Source: DASVSE01 sp036399715 (GTDB lineage Bacteria; Bacteroidota; Rhodothermia; Rhodothermales; Rubricoccaceae). From it: a stretch of DNA of 20,214 bases. The stretch is taken from positions 1-20,214 of the forward strand of contig DASWMO010000245.1 in assembly GCA_036399715.1 (NCBI GenBank), written 5' to 3'. The notes beneath the pieces were generated by a model. It did no database searches. It was not told the origin of the DNA and worked only from the letters and a program-made list of their open reading frames with translations. Made by a program: the position numbers and the translations under genes. Shown here in pieces: positions 13,257 to 19,893 of this stretch. How positions within the stretch are numbered: the first letter of the stretch is position 1; the number at the start of each line of letters is the position of its first letter.

Positions 13257-14615
13257 ATGCCGTCTCGGCTGCTCTCCCGGTTGCCCGCTCGTCCGCGCGT
13301 GCTCCTCCTCGCACACGCCTGCAGCCCTGCGCGTGGGTCGGAGGAGAAGGTCGGCTGGAACCGGGCGGTCGCGAGCGCGCGGCACTTCGAGACGGTGGTG
13401 ATCTGCCGCCGCGAGCCGTTCGAGGCCGAGATTCGGGCGCACGAGGCGGTCGCGGGGCCTGTCGCCGGCCTGGAGTGGGCCTTTCTGGGGCAGTCGTGGC
13501 CGGAGCGCGTGCTCGCGCGCGTGCCCGGCGGCACGTGGGTCGGGTACAACCTGTGGCAGCGCCGCGCGTTCCGCCTCGCGCGCCGGCTGGACGCCGCGGC
13601 GCCGTTCGACCTCGTGCACCACGTGAACTGGGTGAGCTTCCGCGAGCCGGGCTACGGGTGGCGCCTCGGGCGGCCGTTCGTGCTCGGGCCGCTCGGCGGG
13701 ACGCAGAACACGCCGCGGCGCTTCCTGCTCTCGGGAGGACTCGCGATGGCCCTGCGCGAGAGCCTCCGGAGCGTGCTCAACGTCGTCCAACTTGCGGCCG
13801 GGCGGCGCCTCCGCCGGGCCGCACGGACGGCGGCCCCCTTCCTGGCGGCCAACTCGACCGTCCAGCGCGACGTCCGGCACTGGCTAGGCGTCGAGAGCGT
13901 GCGGATGCTGGAAACCGGCTCGGGCGCCGTCGGGGCGCCGCGACGGTGGGCGGACCGCCAGCCGGGCCCGGTGCGCCTGCTGTGGGTCGGCGACTGTCTC
14001 AACCGCAAGGGTGCGCACCTGATGATCCGCGCGATGCAGCGGGCCGAGCGCGAGCGACCTGGAGCCGTCGTGCTCCGCGTCTTCGGCGACGGCCCCGAGC
14101 GGGCCGCCTTCGCGCGCCTGCCGGGCGTCGAGGCGCCGGGCGCGATCCCTCACGCGGCGATGCAGGCCGCCTACGCCGAGGCGGACGCGCTGGTCTTTAC
14201 GAGCCTCCGCGACACGTCGGGCAACGTCGTCCTCGAAGCGCTCGGGCAGGGCCTGCCCGTCGTGTGTCTGGACCACCAGGGCGTCCGCGACATCGTCACG
14301 CCGGCGTGCGGGATCAAGGTGCCCGTCACGACGCCGAGGGCGGCCGTCGCGGGGCTCGCCGCCGGCATCCTCGCCGTCGGTTCGGACGCCGAGGTGTACG
14401 ACCGGATGAGCGTGGCGGCCGTCAGGCGGGCACGGTACTACAGCTGGGAGCGCAGCTCCGAGATGCTCCGGCGCATCTACCTCGCCGCGCTCGGGCTGGG
14501 CCCGCCGGTCGTCGCGCCGCCCGGGACGGACGCCCTCGACTTGCTCGACGCCGAGGCACCGCTGTTCGGCGACGGGTGCGCAGCGGGCATCGCCGCGCCG
14601 CGCGACGTGCCCTGA
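13257..14615 (+). CDS. glycosyltransferase family 4 (GT-B)
   Basis: 452 residues from the ATG at 13257, chosen because the GT-B N-terminal strand (RPRVLLLAHACSPARGSEE, 12-30) then begins near the N-terminus. An in-frame ATG at 13200 would add 19 residues. The N-terminal Rossmann domain covers about 12-205. The linker and nucleotide-sugar half follow: VRLLWVGDCLNRKGAHLMIRA (239-259), VLRVFGDGPERAAF, IPHAAMQAAYAEADALVFTS and DTSGNVVLEALGQGLPVV. The E-x7-E signature of GT4 enzymes appears as D319-x7-E327, so the first Glu is an Asp. It probably transfers a sugar from a nucleotide donor to a polysaccharide, glycolipid or small acceptor in the cytoplasm. No other sugar gene is adjacent, so the product is unknown. 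It is divergent from the TerC-like gene. Confidence 0.88.
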   Translation: MPSRLLSRLPARPRVLLLAHACSPARGSEEKVGWNRAVASARHFETVVICRREPFEAEIRAHEAVAGPVAGLEWAFLGQSWPERVLARVPGGTWVGYNLWQRRAFRLARRLDAAAPFDLVHHVNWVSFREPGYGWRLGRPFVLGPLGGTQNTPRRFLLSGGLAMALRESLRSVLNVVQLAAGRRLRRAARTAAPFLAANSTVQRDVRHWLGVESVRMLETGSGAVGAPRRWADRQPGPVRLLWVGDCLNRKGAHLMIRAMQRAERERPGAVVLRVFGDGPERAAFARLPGVEAPGAIPHAAMQAAYAEADALVFTSLRDTSGNVVLEALGQGLPVVCLDHQGVRDIVTPACGIKVPVTTPRAAVAGLAAGILAVGSDAEVYDRMSVAAVRRARYYSWERSSEMLRRIYLAALGLGPPVVAPPGTDALDLLDAEAPLFGDGCAAGIAAPRDVP

Positions 14616-14636
14616 CGCCGGATACCGCGCCGACGG

Positions 14637-15176
14637 TCAGTCGTCGTGGCTGAGGTCGCGGTGACCGAAGTAGAACAGGCAGTGGGCGAGTTTTTTCGCC
14701 TTGAGCGGCCCAAATCCGGGCAGCCCCTGAATGCGCCTCTCGACCTCCGCGGCCGTGCCGGAGGCCCAGAGGGCCTGTGCGCCGCCCGCCTCGGCGAGAT
14801 GTCGGGCCACCTCCTGAGTCCGCGCAGCCATCGTGGACGTGAAGCGGTGGACGGCCGGCGGCTCGGTAAAGGCGGTGCCGAATGCGTCGGCGTCCATCGC
14901 TGCGATGAGTGCCATGTCGAGGTGCCCGAGACGCTGCCGGAGCTTGTGCGGACCACAGAAGGCCGTCTCGGCGAGCACGCGCTGGTCGAAGAGCAGCCCG
15001 AGCACGACCGCGTTGGGGTCGTCGCGGAGCAGCTGGTCCGCCTCGGGGTCCTTGGTCGCCGTCCCCTCGGCCTGCAGGCGGTCGAGCATGCGCTTCAGGC
15101 CGCCGTCGAGGTACGAGTAGTCCGAGGCGTCGTAGGGCATGGGTTCGGTGGGTGGGTGTTGAGCCGCAGTGGGCAT
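14637..15176 (-). CDS. HhH-GPD-family base-excision-repair-like protein
   Basis: 179 residues from the ATG at 15176, which overlaps the cysS stop as TGATG. Other in-frame ATGs lie at 15197 and 15140. From about residue 43 it matches the pattern of the uncharacterised HhH-GPD proteins common in Actinobacteria (I recall TIGR03252): DPEADQLL, VVLGLLFDQRVLAETAFCGP, EPPAVHRF, MAART and the helix-hairpin-helix LPGFGPLKAKKL (152-163). EndoIII-type enzymes need a Lys just after the hairpin and an Asp about 18 residues on. Lysines are near, but no clear catalytic Asp position is recognisable, and there is no FeS cluster Cys set. Glycosylase activity is therefore unproven. It is probably cytoplasmic and co-transcribed with cysS. 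Confidence 0.8.
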   Translation of the reverse strand: MPTAAQHPPTEPMPYDASDYSYLDGGLKRMLDRLQAEGTATKDPEADQLLRDDPNAVVLGLLFDQRVLAETAFCGPHKLRQRLGHLDMALIAAMDADAFGTAFTEPPAVHRFTSTMAARTQEVARHLAEAGGAQALWASGTAAEVERRIQGLPGFGPLKAKKLAHCLFYFGHRDLSHDD

Positions 15177-16723
15177 CACGGGGCGCGGCGTGTCCACGTC
15201 GGTCCCGAGGGCGTGTCCATCACGACGATGTCGAGCGCGTCGAGGGCGGCGCGGAGGTCGTCCGCCCGCGCCCAGTCCTTGGAGGCGCGCGCCTCGCTCC
15301 GCTCCGCGAGGAGGGCCTCGACGCGGGCCGTGAAGCCATCGTCATCCGCCTCGGCCTGGGCGGGTGCCGCTTCCGAGCGGACGATCCCGAGCAGGGCATG
15401 GACGCGGTCGAGAAAGGCGACGGCTGTCGCGCCCGACGCGGCGGAGAGGGGCTCGTCGCGGGCTGCCGCCAGAATGGCGCCGGCGCCGCGGTAGGCCGCC
15501 GCGAGCGCAAGGGGCGTGTTGAGATCGTCCGCCATCGCGGCCAGCATCTCGTCACCTGCGGCGGTGAGGACATCGGCCAAGACGTCCGGCCCGTCGCCCG
15601 CCGCCGCCTCGGCCGCCGCGAGCGCCTCGGCGTAGCGGCGGACGTTCTTGCGGGCGTCGTCGAGCGCCTTGCGGGTGAGGTTGAACGGGCGCGCGTAGTG
15701 GCCCGAGATGAGGACGAGGCGGAGCGCGAGCGGGTCCACGGGTGCGCCCCACTCGGCCCGGCCGCCGTCCTCGGGCGCGGCGATGAGGTCGTGGACGGTG
15801 AGGAAGTTGCCGCGGCTCTTGGACATCTTCTCGCCCTCGACCTGCAGAAAGCGCGTGTGCACCCAGTAGCGCGAGAAGGGCTGGCCCGAGAGCGCCTCGG
15901 CCTGCGCGATCTCGCACTCGTGGTGCGGAAAGCGGAGGTCCTCGCCGCCGCCGTGGAGGTCGATCGTCTCGCCTAAGTACTGCTGCGCCATCACGGAGCA
16001 CTCGAGGTGCCAGCCCGGAAAGCCCCAGCCGCCCGTCGTGCCAGCTGTGAACGGGCTGTGCCATTGCATGAGGTGCGCGTCGTCCTTCTTCCACAGCGCG
16101 AAGTCGCGCGGGTCGCGCTTGCCGTCGTCCTGAACCGTCCCGCGGGTGTCGACGACGAGCGCCTCGGCGTCCGTGTTGCCCGAAAGCGCGCCGTAGGCCG
16201 GGAACGACGGGACGTGGAAGTAGACGCCGTCGTCGGTCTCGTAGGCGTGGCCCGAGGCGACGAGCGCCTCGACGGCGCGGATCTGCTCGCGGACGTGCTC
16301 GGTCGCGCGCGGCCGCACGTCGGGGTCGCGGAGGCCGAGCGCGTGCCAGTCCGCGAGAAGCGCGTCGGTGTAGTGCCGTGCGAGGTCCCAGACGTTGACG
16401 AACGCCTCGCCTTCCTTCGAGGCGAGGCCCTTCGCCATCTTGTCCTCGCCCGCTCCGTCGGCCACGTCGTCGTCCGTGAGGTGCCCGACGTCGGTGACGT
16501 TGCTCACGTAGCGGACGGCCCACCCGAGCGCCTCGGCGGTCCGCACGACGAGGTCGGCCGTGAGGAACGTCCGGAAGTTGCCGATGTGGGCGTACGAGTA
16601 GACGGTCGGCCCGCACGAGTAGAACCGCAGCAGCGGCCGGCCGTCCGGGGCAACTGCCACGGGCTCGACTGTCTCGACGGTGCGCGAGAGCGTGTTGGTG
16701 AGGCGGAACGGGGGCAGGGACAT
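15176..16723 (-). CDS. cysS: cysteine--tRNA ligase
   Basis: 515 residues. This class I synthetase charges tRNA-Cys with cysteine using ATP in the cytoplasm. The HIGN signature is at 46-49 (YAHIGNFRTF), zinc ligand Cys37 is in FYSCGPTVY, and other zinc ligands are in GWHLECSVMA and FPHHECEIAQ. The KMSKS loop is present (VEGEKMSKSRGN). The DALR-type helical bundle and C-terminal region follow, ending in a segment typical of the family (SKDWARADDLRAALDAL). Bacterial CysS is usually 460-500 residues, so the length is slightly above average because of Ala/Glu-rich insertions near 385-470. A -7-like box TAGCTTTC lies 20 bases before the ATG. The stop overlaps the next gene by one base. Confidence 0.97.
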   Translation of the reverse strand: MSLPPFRLTNTLSRTVETVEPVAVAPDGRPLLRFYSCGPTVYSYAHIGNFRTFLTADLVVRTAEALGWAVRYVSNVTDVGHLTDDDVADGAGEDKMAKGLASKEGEAFVNVWDLARHYTDALLADWHALGLRDPDVRPRATEHVREQIRAVEALVASGHAYETDDGVYFHVPSFPAYGALSGNTDAEALVVDTRGTVQDDGKRDPRDFALWKKDDAHLMQWHSPFTAGTTGGWGFPGWHLECSVMAQQYLGETIDLHGGGEDLRFPHHECEIAQAEALSGQPFSRYWVHTRFLQVEGEKMSKSRGNFLTVHDLIAAPEDGGRAEWGAPVDPLALRLVLISGHYARPFNLTRKALDDARKNVRRYAEALAAAEAAAGDGPDVLADVLTAAGDEMLAAMADDLNTPLALAAAYRGAGAILAAARDEPLSAASGATAVAFLDRVHALLGIVRSEAAPAQAEADDDGFTARVEALLAERSEARASKDWARADDLRAALDALDIVVMDTPSGPTWTRRAP

Positions 16724-16743
16724 CGCAGACCGGTGGGCGTCCG

Positions 16744-16751
16744 GAAAGCTA
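16744..16751 (-). promoter_or_regulatory. -7-like promoter box of cysS
   Basis: TAGCTTTC matches TAnnTTTG except at the final base and lies 20 bases before the cysS ATG. A -33 TTTG is not visible. Confidence 0.35.
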
Positions 16752-16774
16752 CCCGCGCCTCGCGAGCCCCGCGC

Positions 16775-17443
16775 TCAGTAGCGGTCGTCCGAGAACGTCA
16801 GCCCGACGAGCAGGCTGAAGCGCGGGCCGTCGCGGCCGAGCACGACGGCGGCGTTGAGGGGGACGTTGATCTCGCCGACCGGGTTGGCGACGCCGAGCGT
16901 GAGGGCGTAGGCCGCGCCCGTCGCCGAGAGGTTCGGCCCGACGCCGATCTCGACACCCGACGCCGTGCGGACGCCGACGATGAGCGATGCGCTCGGGAGC
17001 GCGAGCCCGCGCTCGAGCCCGCCGACGAGGAGCACGCTCTCGGTTATGATCGCGAGGCCGCTCGACGTCTGCGCCATCTGCCGCTCGAACTGCCACCCGA
17101 ACTGCGTGATGACCGGGAGGCTCGTCGAGATGAGGTCCTCGCTGGTGCACCCGCCGGTCTGCGGGTCGTACTCGCACTCACCGAACGTCTCGTTGATCTC
17201 GCGGACCGTCGCCGGGCTGAGGAGCGTCACGCCGGCCCGCGGGCCCGAGAGGCGCCGCGCGCCGGTGCCGACGCGTGGGACGGGGCGTCGGACCGGACGC
17301 GGGCGGGGAACGGGCCGCGCGTCGGCGGGCGTCTCGGCGGTCGCCTCCGGGGCGGCGAGCGTGTCTGCGGCCGTCTGCGCAACGGCCGCAGGGACGAGCA
17401 GAACGCCGAGGAGAACCAGGAGCAGAAGTCGGGCGAGGCGCAT
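16775..17443 (-). CDS. exported protein of the TQFGWQFE family, with Pro/Arg-rich linker (paralog A)
   Basis: 222 residues. The signal peptide is MRLARLLLLVLLGVLLVPAA (cleavage near VAQ). A linker follows that contains a Pro/Arg-rich run (RPVPRPRPVRRPVPR, about 43-57). The conserved domain starts at RLSGPRAGVTLLSP (64-77) and includes ITQFGWQFE (112-120), LVGGLERGLALPSA (139-152), GVGPNLSATGAAYAL (167-181), EINVPLN and a final LLVGLTFSDDRY. The terminal Tyr and the alternating strands suggest an outer-membrane or periplasmic beta structure; this is inference. Cys90 and Cys99, absent from paralog B, could pair. I recall similar uncharacterised proteins in Bacteroidota but know no function. It lies 51 bases upstream of cysS and 89 bases downstream of its paralog. 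Confidence 0.72.
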   Translation of the reverse strand: MRLARLLLLVLLGVLLVPAAVAQTAADTLAAPEATAETPADARPVPRPRPVRRPVPRVGTGARRLSGPRAGVTLLSPATVREINETFGECEYDPQTGGCTSEDLISTSLPVITQFGWQFERQMAQTSSGLAIITESVLLVGGLERGLALPSASLIVGVRTASGVEIGVGPNLSATGAAYALTLGVANPVGEINVPLNAAVVLGRDGPRFSLLVGLTFSDDRY

Positions 17444-17446
17444 CGG

Positions 17447-17486
17447 GGCGGGGCGGGTGTGTGCGCAAGATGCACTGCGCCCCGCC
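17447..17486. repeat. 9-bp dyad in the leader of paralog A
   Basis: GGCGGGGCG (17447-17455) and CGCCCCGCC (17478-17486) are complementary. The loop contains the -7-like box CATCTTGC (17465-17472, minus strand), which ends 21 bases before the ATG at 17443. This is an operator-like arrangement, though G/C runs make chance pairing easy. Confidence 0.3.
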
Positions 17487-17532
17487 CGCCGGCATAGTCT
17501 ATCTGTACCAGACGCTGCCGGCGCCGGGAGCG

Positions 17533-18087
17533 TCAGTAGCGCCGGTTCGAGAACGTCATCCCGACGAGCAGGCTCACGCGTGGGCCGCCCTTGCCGAACG
17601 CCGCGGCGACGTTCAGCGGAATGTTGACCTCGCCGGCGCTCGCATTGAAGCCGGCCGCGAGCGCGTACGCGACGCCCGTCGCCGAGACGTTCGGCCCGAC
17701 GCCGAACTCGATCCCGTCGTGCGTCCGCGCGCCGACGAGGAACGTCGCGCTCGGGAGCAGGATGCCGCGGTCGAGGCCGCCGACGAGCGGGACGAACTCG
17801 GTCAGCCCGGTCAGCCCGCCGGGCGTCTGGAAGACGCGCGTCTCGAACTGCCACCCGAACTGCGTTACGACGGGCATCGTCGGGTCGATGACGTCGCCCT
17901 CGCCCTCGGCGAGGCCCGCGTCGCGGAAGCGGTCGTTGATGCGGCGGACGGTGTCGGGGCTCAGCAGCGTCACGCCAGCGCGGGGGCCGGAGAGGCGGAC
18001 GGCGCTGCGCGGGGCGCTGACCGTCTGGGCGCCGGCCGGCGCGGCGAGCCCGGCGACGGCGAGCGCGGCGAGCAGGGCGAGGCGCAT
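17533..18087 (-). CDS. exported protein of the TQFGWQFE family (paralog B)
   Basis: 184 residues from the ATG at 18087. This start gives the signal peptide MRLALLAALAVAGLAAPAGA and aligns with paralog A; an ATG at 18108 would add seven residues. The domain matches paralog A along its length: RLSGPRAGVTLLSPDTVRRIN (31-51), VTQFGWQFE (74-82), LVGGLDRGILLPSA (101-114), GVGPNVSATGVAYAL (129-143), EVNIPLN (153-159) and the ending LLVGMTFSNRRY. It lacks the Pro/Arg linker and the Cys pair. The two genes are a head-to-tail duplication. The location is probably periplasm or outer membrane, and the function is unknown. No Shine-Dalgarno is visible. Confidence 0.72.
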   Translation of the reverse strand: MRLALLAALAVAGLAAPAGAQTVSAPRSAVRLSGPRAGVTLLSPDTVRRINDRFRDAGLAEGEGDVIDPTMPVVTQFGWQFETRVFQTPGGLTGLTEFVPLVGGLDRGILLPSATFLVGARTHDGIEFGVGPNVSATGVAYALAAGFNASAGEVNIPLNVAAAFGKGGPRVSLLVGMTFSNRRY

Positions 18088-18157
18088 CGGGGAGAGGATC
18101 GTCGGCATGGGCGTTGGCGGAGGGTGGGATGCCAGAATCCCGCGCGGGCCGGCGGGC

Positions 18158-18172
18158 CGCCTGATGCAGGCG
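18158..18172. repeat. short perfect hairpin CGCCTG-ATG-CAGGCG
   Basis: This lies in the 181-base divergent region (18088-18268) between paralog B and the topoisomerase gene. I see no clear promoter box there on either strand. Confidence 0.25.
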
Positions 18173-18268
18173 CACTAGCCCGAGTGGCGGGATCGCGCCA
18201 GGCGCGGCGTCCCCGGAACCGCGCCGCCGCGCCGCGCGCTCAACGCCGCCCGCCTCGCCGCCCGTCCG

Positions 18269-19282
18269 ATGATCCTTCCTGACGCCTCAGACGCCGGTCT
18301 GCGCTACGCGGACGACACGCGGCCCGGCATCACGCGCCGCCGCTCCGGCCGCGGCGTCTCGTACCGCATGCCCGACGGCTCGCCCGCCCCGAAGGCCGTC
18401 CGTGCCCGCGCCGAGGCGCTCGTGCTGCCGCCGGCGTGGACCGACGTCTGGATCGCGCCCGACCCGCGCGGCCATCTCCAGGCGACGGGCCGCGACGCCC
18501 GCGGCCGCAAGCAGTACCGCTACCACGTACAGTGGGCGGACCACGTGAACCGCCTCAAGTTCGACCGGATGGTGCCCTTCGGCGAGGCGCTTCCCGCCCT
18601 CCGCGCCCGCGTCGAAGCCGATCTAAACGGGCGCGGCCTGGGCCATGACCGCGTCGTCGCGCTCGCGGTCCGCCTGCTCGACGAGACGCTCGTCCGCATC
18701 GGCAACGCCGAGTACGCCCGCACCAACGGCACCTTCGGCCTGACGACGCTGCGCGACGACCACGTCTCGTTCGACGGCGGCGGCCTGACGCTCTCGTTCG
18801 TCGGCAAGAGCGGCAAGGAGCACGCGCTCGCCGTTGCGGACCGCCGCCTCGCGCGCCTCGTCCGCGCCTGCCGCGACCTCCCGGGCCACGACCTGTTCCA
18901 GTACCGAACCGGAGACGGCACGGCGACGATCGGCTCGGCCGACGTCAACGCGTACCTCCGTGAGACGATGGGCGACCCGGACGTCTCGGCCAAGAACTTC
19001 CGGACGTGGGGCGGGACGGTCCACGCCGCCGACGTGCTCGCTGTAGCGGGCGAGCCGGACGAGGCCGATGTCGAAAAGACCGTATCGGCGGCCATCAAAT
19101 CCGTCTCGGGCGCGCTCGGCAACACGGTCGCCGTGTGCCGGCAGTACTACGTCCACCCGGACGTGCTGGACGCGTACCGGGCCGGTCGCCTCGCCGCGCG
19201 CTTCGCTGCGGTCCGCGAGGCCCCACCGGGCCTGAGCCCGGCCGAGGCGGCTGTGCTCGACATGCTTCGTCGCGCTGCGTGA
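18269..19282 (+). CDS. bacterial DNA topoisomerase IB (poxvirus-type)
   Basis: 337 residues, the usual size of bacterial TopIB. The N-terminal domain (about 1-100) has LVLPPAWTDVWIAPDPRGHLQATGRDARGRKQYRYH, the typical DNA-clamp region. The catalytic domain has Arg143 in LVRIGNAEYA, TFGLTTLRDDHV, Lys180 in FVGKSGKEH, Arg245 in KNFRTWGGT, and the nucleophile Tyr294 in CRQYYVHPDVL. The fifth family position, often Ala/Leu after GGT, is VHAA here. The enzyme relaxes supercoils by a 3'-phosphotyrosine intermediate and needs no ATP. It is monocistronic by appearance: divergent from paralog B and convergent with the moaB-like gene (16 bases between stops). The start ATG at 18269 gives the expected N-terminus. 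Confidence 0.93.
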   Translation: MILPDASDAGLRYADDTRPGITRRRSGRGVSYRMPDGSPAPKAVRARAEALVLPPAWTDVWIAPDPRGHLQATGRDARGRKQYRYHVQWADHVNRLKFDRMVPFGEALPALRARVEADLNGRGLGHDRVVALAVRLLDETLVRIGNAEYARTNGTFGLTTLRDDHVSFDGGGLTLSFVGKSGKEHALAVADRRLARLVRACRDLPGHDLFQYRTGDGTATIGSADVNAYLRETMGDPDVSAKNFRTWGGTVHAADVLAVAGEPDEADVEKTVSAAIKSVSGALGNTVAVCRQYYVHPDVLDAYRAGRLAARFAAVREAPPGLSPAEAAVLDMLRRAA

Positions 19283-19298
19283 GCGGACGCGGGGCCGG

Positions 19299-19871
19299 CT
19301 ACAGCGGCGCCTCGGCGCTGCGTATGGCCTCGGCGCTCCGCGCCGAGTCGGCGGCGGGCTCACGAATGGCCTCCCACACGAGCCGCTGGAGATCCGGCAG
19401 GACGAGCCGCTCCATCGCGAGGTGGACCGACGTAACCGTGCCGGGGCAGCAAAAGAGCAACGTCGAGACCGGCCCGTCCTCGCGGCCGTAGAGCCCGGCC
19501 ATCGCGCGGGTGAGCATTGCCGACGCCCCGAACTCGGCGAAGGCGAGCATCCGGAACAGCTCGCCAAAGCCCGGCAGCGGCTTGCGCACGAGGCGCTGCG
19601 CGACCTCGATCGTCGTGTCGTGTCGCGCGATGCCCGTCCCGCCCGACGTCACGACGACCTCGACGCGCCCGGCGAGGTGCAGCAGGACGGCCCGGATCTT
19701 CTCGCCGTCGTCGGGGACGATGCGGTAGAACTCGACGCGGTAGCCGGCCTCGTGGAAGAGGTCCTTGGCGCGCGTCCCACTCGCGTCCGACGCCTCGGTG
19801 AGGTCGTCCGAGATGGACACGACGGCGCACGTCACAGGGCGGTCGCGGTCGGCGAGAATCGGAGAGGTCAT
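19299..19871 (-). CDS. moaB: MoaB/MogA-type molybdopterin-binding protein
   Basis: 190 residues with the MoCF-biosynthesis fold: CAVVSISDDL (15-24), a first helix with ASGTRAKDLFHEAGY, VVVTSGGTGIARHDTT (72-87), LPGFGELFRMLAFAEFG (99-115), TRAMAGLYG (121-129) and PGTVTSVHLAMERLVLPDL (143-161). GFGELFRMLAF and the TRAMAG segment favour MoaB over MogA. Family proteins bind molybdopterin and, in MogA, adenylylate it; MoaB's exact role is less settled. The usual length is about 160-175; here the C-terminus is extended by an Ala/Ser/Arg tail with an RSAEA repeat made by an 18-bp tandem repeat. No other moa or moe gene is in the window. It begins 22 bases after yidD, so the two are likely co-transcribed. 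Confidence 0.88.
   Translation of the reverse strand: MTSPILADRDRPVTCAVVSISDDLTEASDASGTRAKDLFHEAGYRVEFYRIVPDDGEKIRAVLLHLAGRVEVVVTSGGTGIARHDTTIEVAQRLVRKPLPGFGELFRMLAFAEFGASAMLTRAMAGLYGREDGPVSTLLFCCPGTVTSVHLAMERLVLPDLQRLVWEAIREPAADSARSAEAIRSAEAPL
19309..19340. repeat. 18-bp-period tandem repeat at the 3' end of the moaB-like gene
   Basis: GCCTCGGCGCTGCG (19309-19322) recurs 18 bases on as GCCTCGGCGCTCCG (19327-19340), 13 of 14 bases identical. In the protein it gives two RSAEA units. Slippage is the likely origin. Confidence 0.55.
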
Positions 19872-19893
19872 CGGGAGTCGGGGAGAGACGGGC

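Noticed and set aside
13090..13314. 75-residue N-terminal extension of the TerC-like protein
   Set aside because: Arg/Ala/Ser-rich with no TerC similarity, and it crosses the promoter-like site.
13136..14653. 505-codon frame in another phase over the glycosyltransferase
   Set aside because: Arg/Pro/Gly-rich composition; the GT-B frame explains the region.
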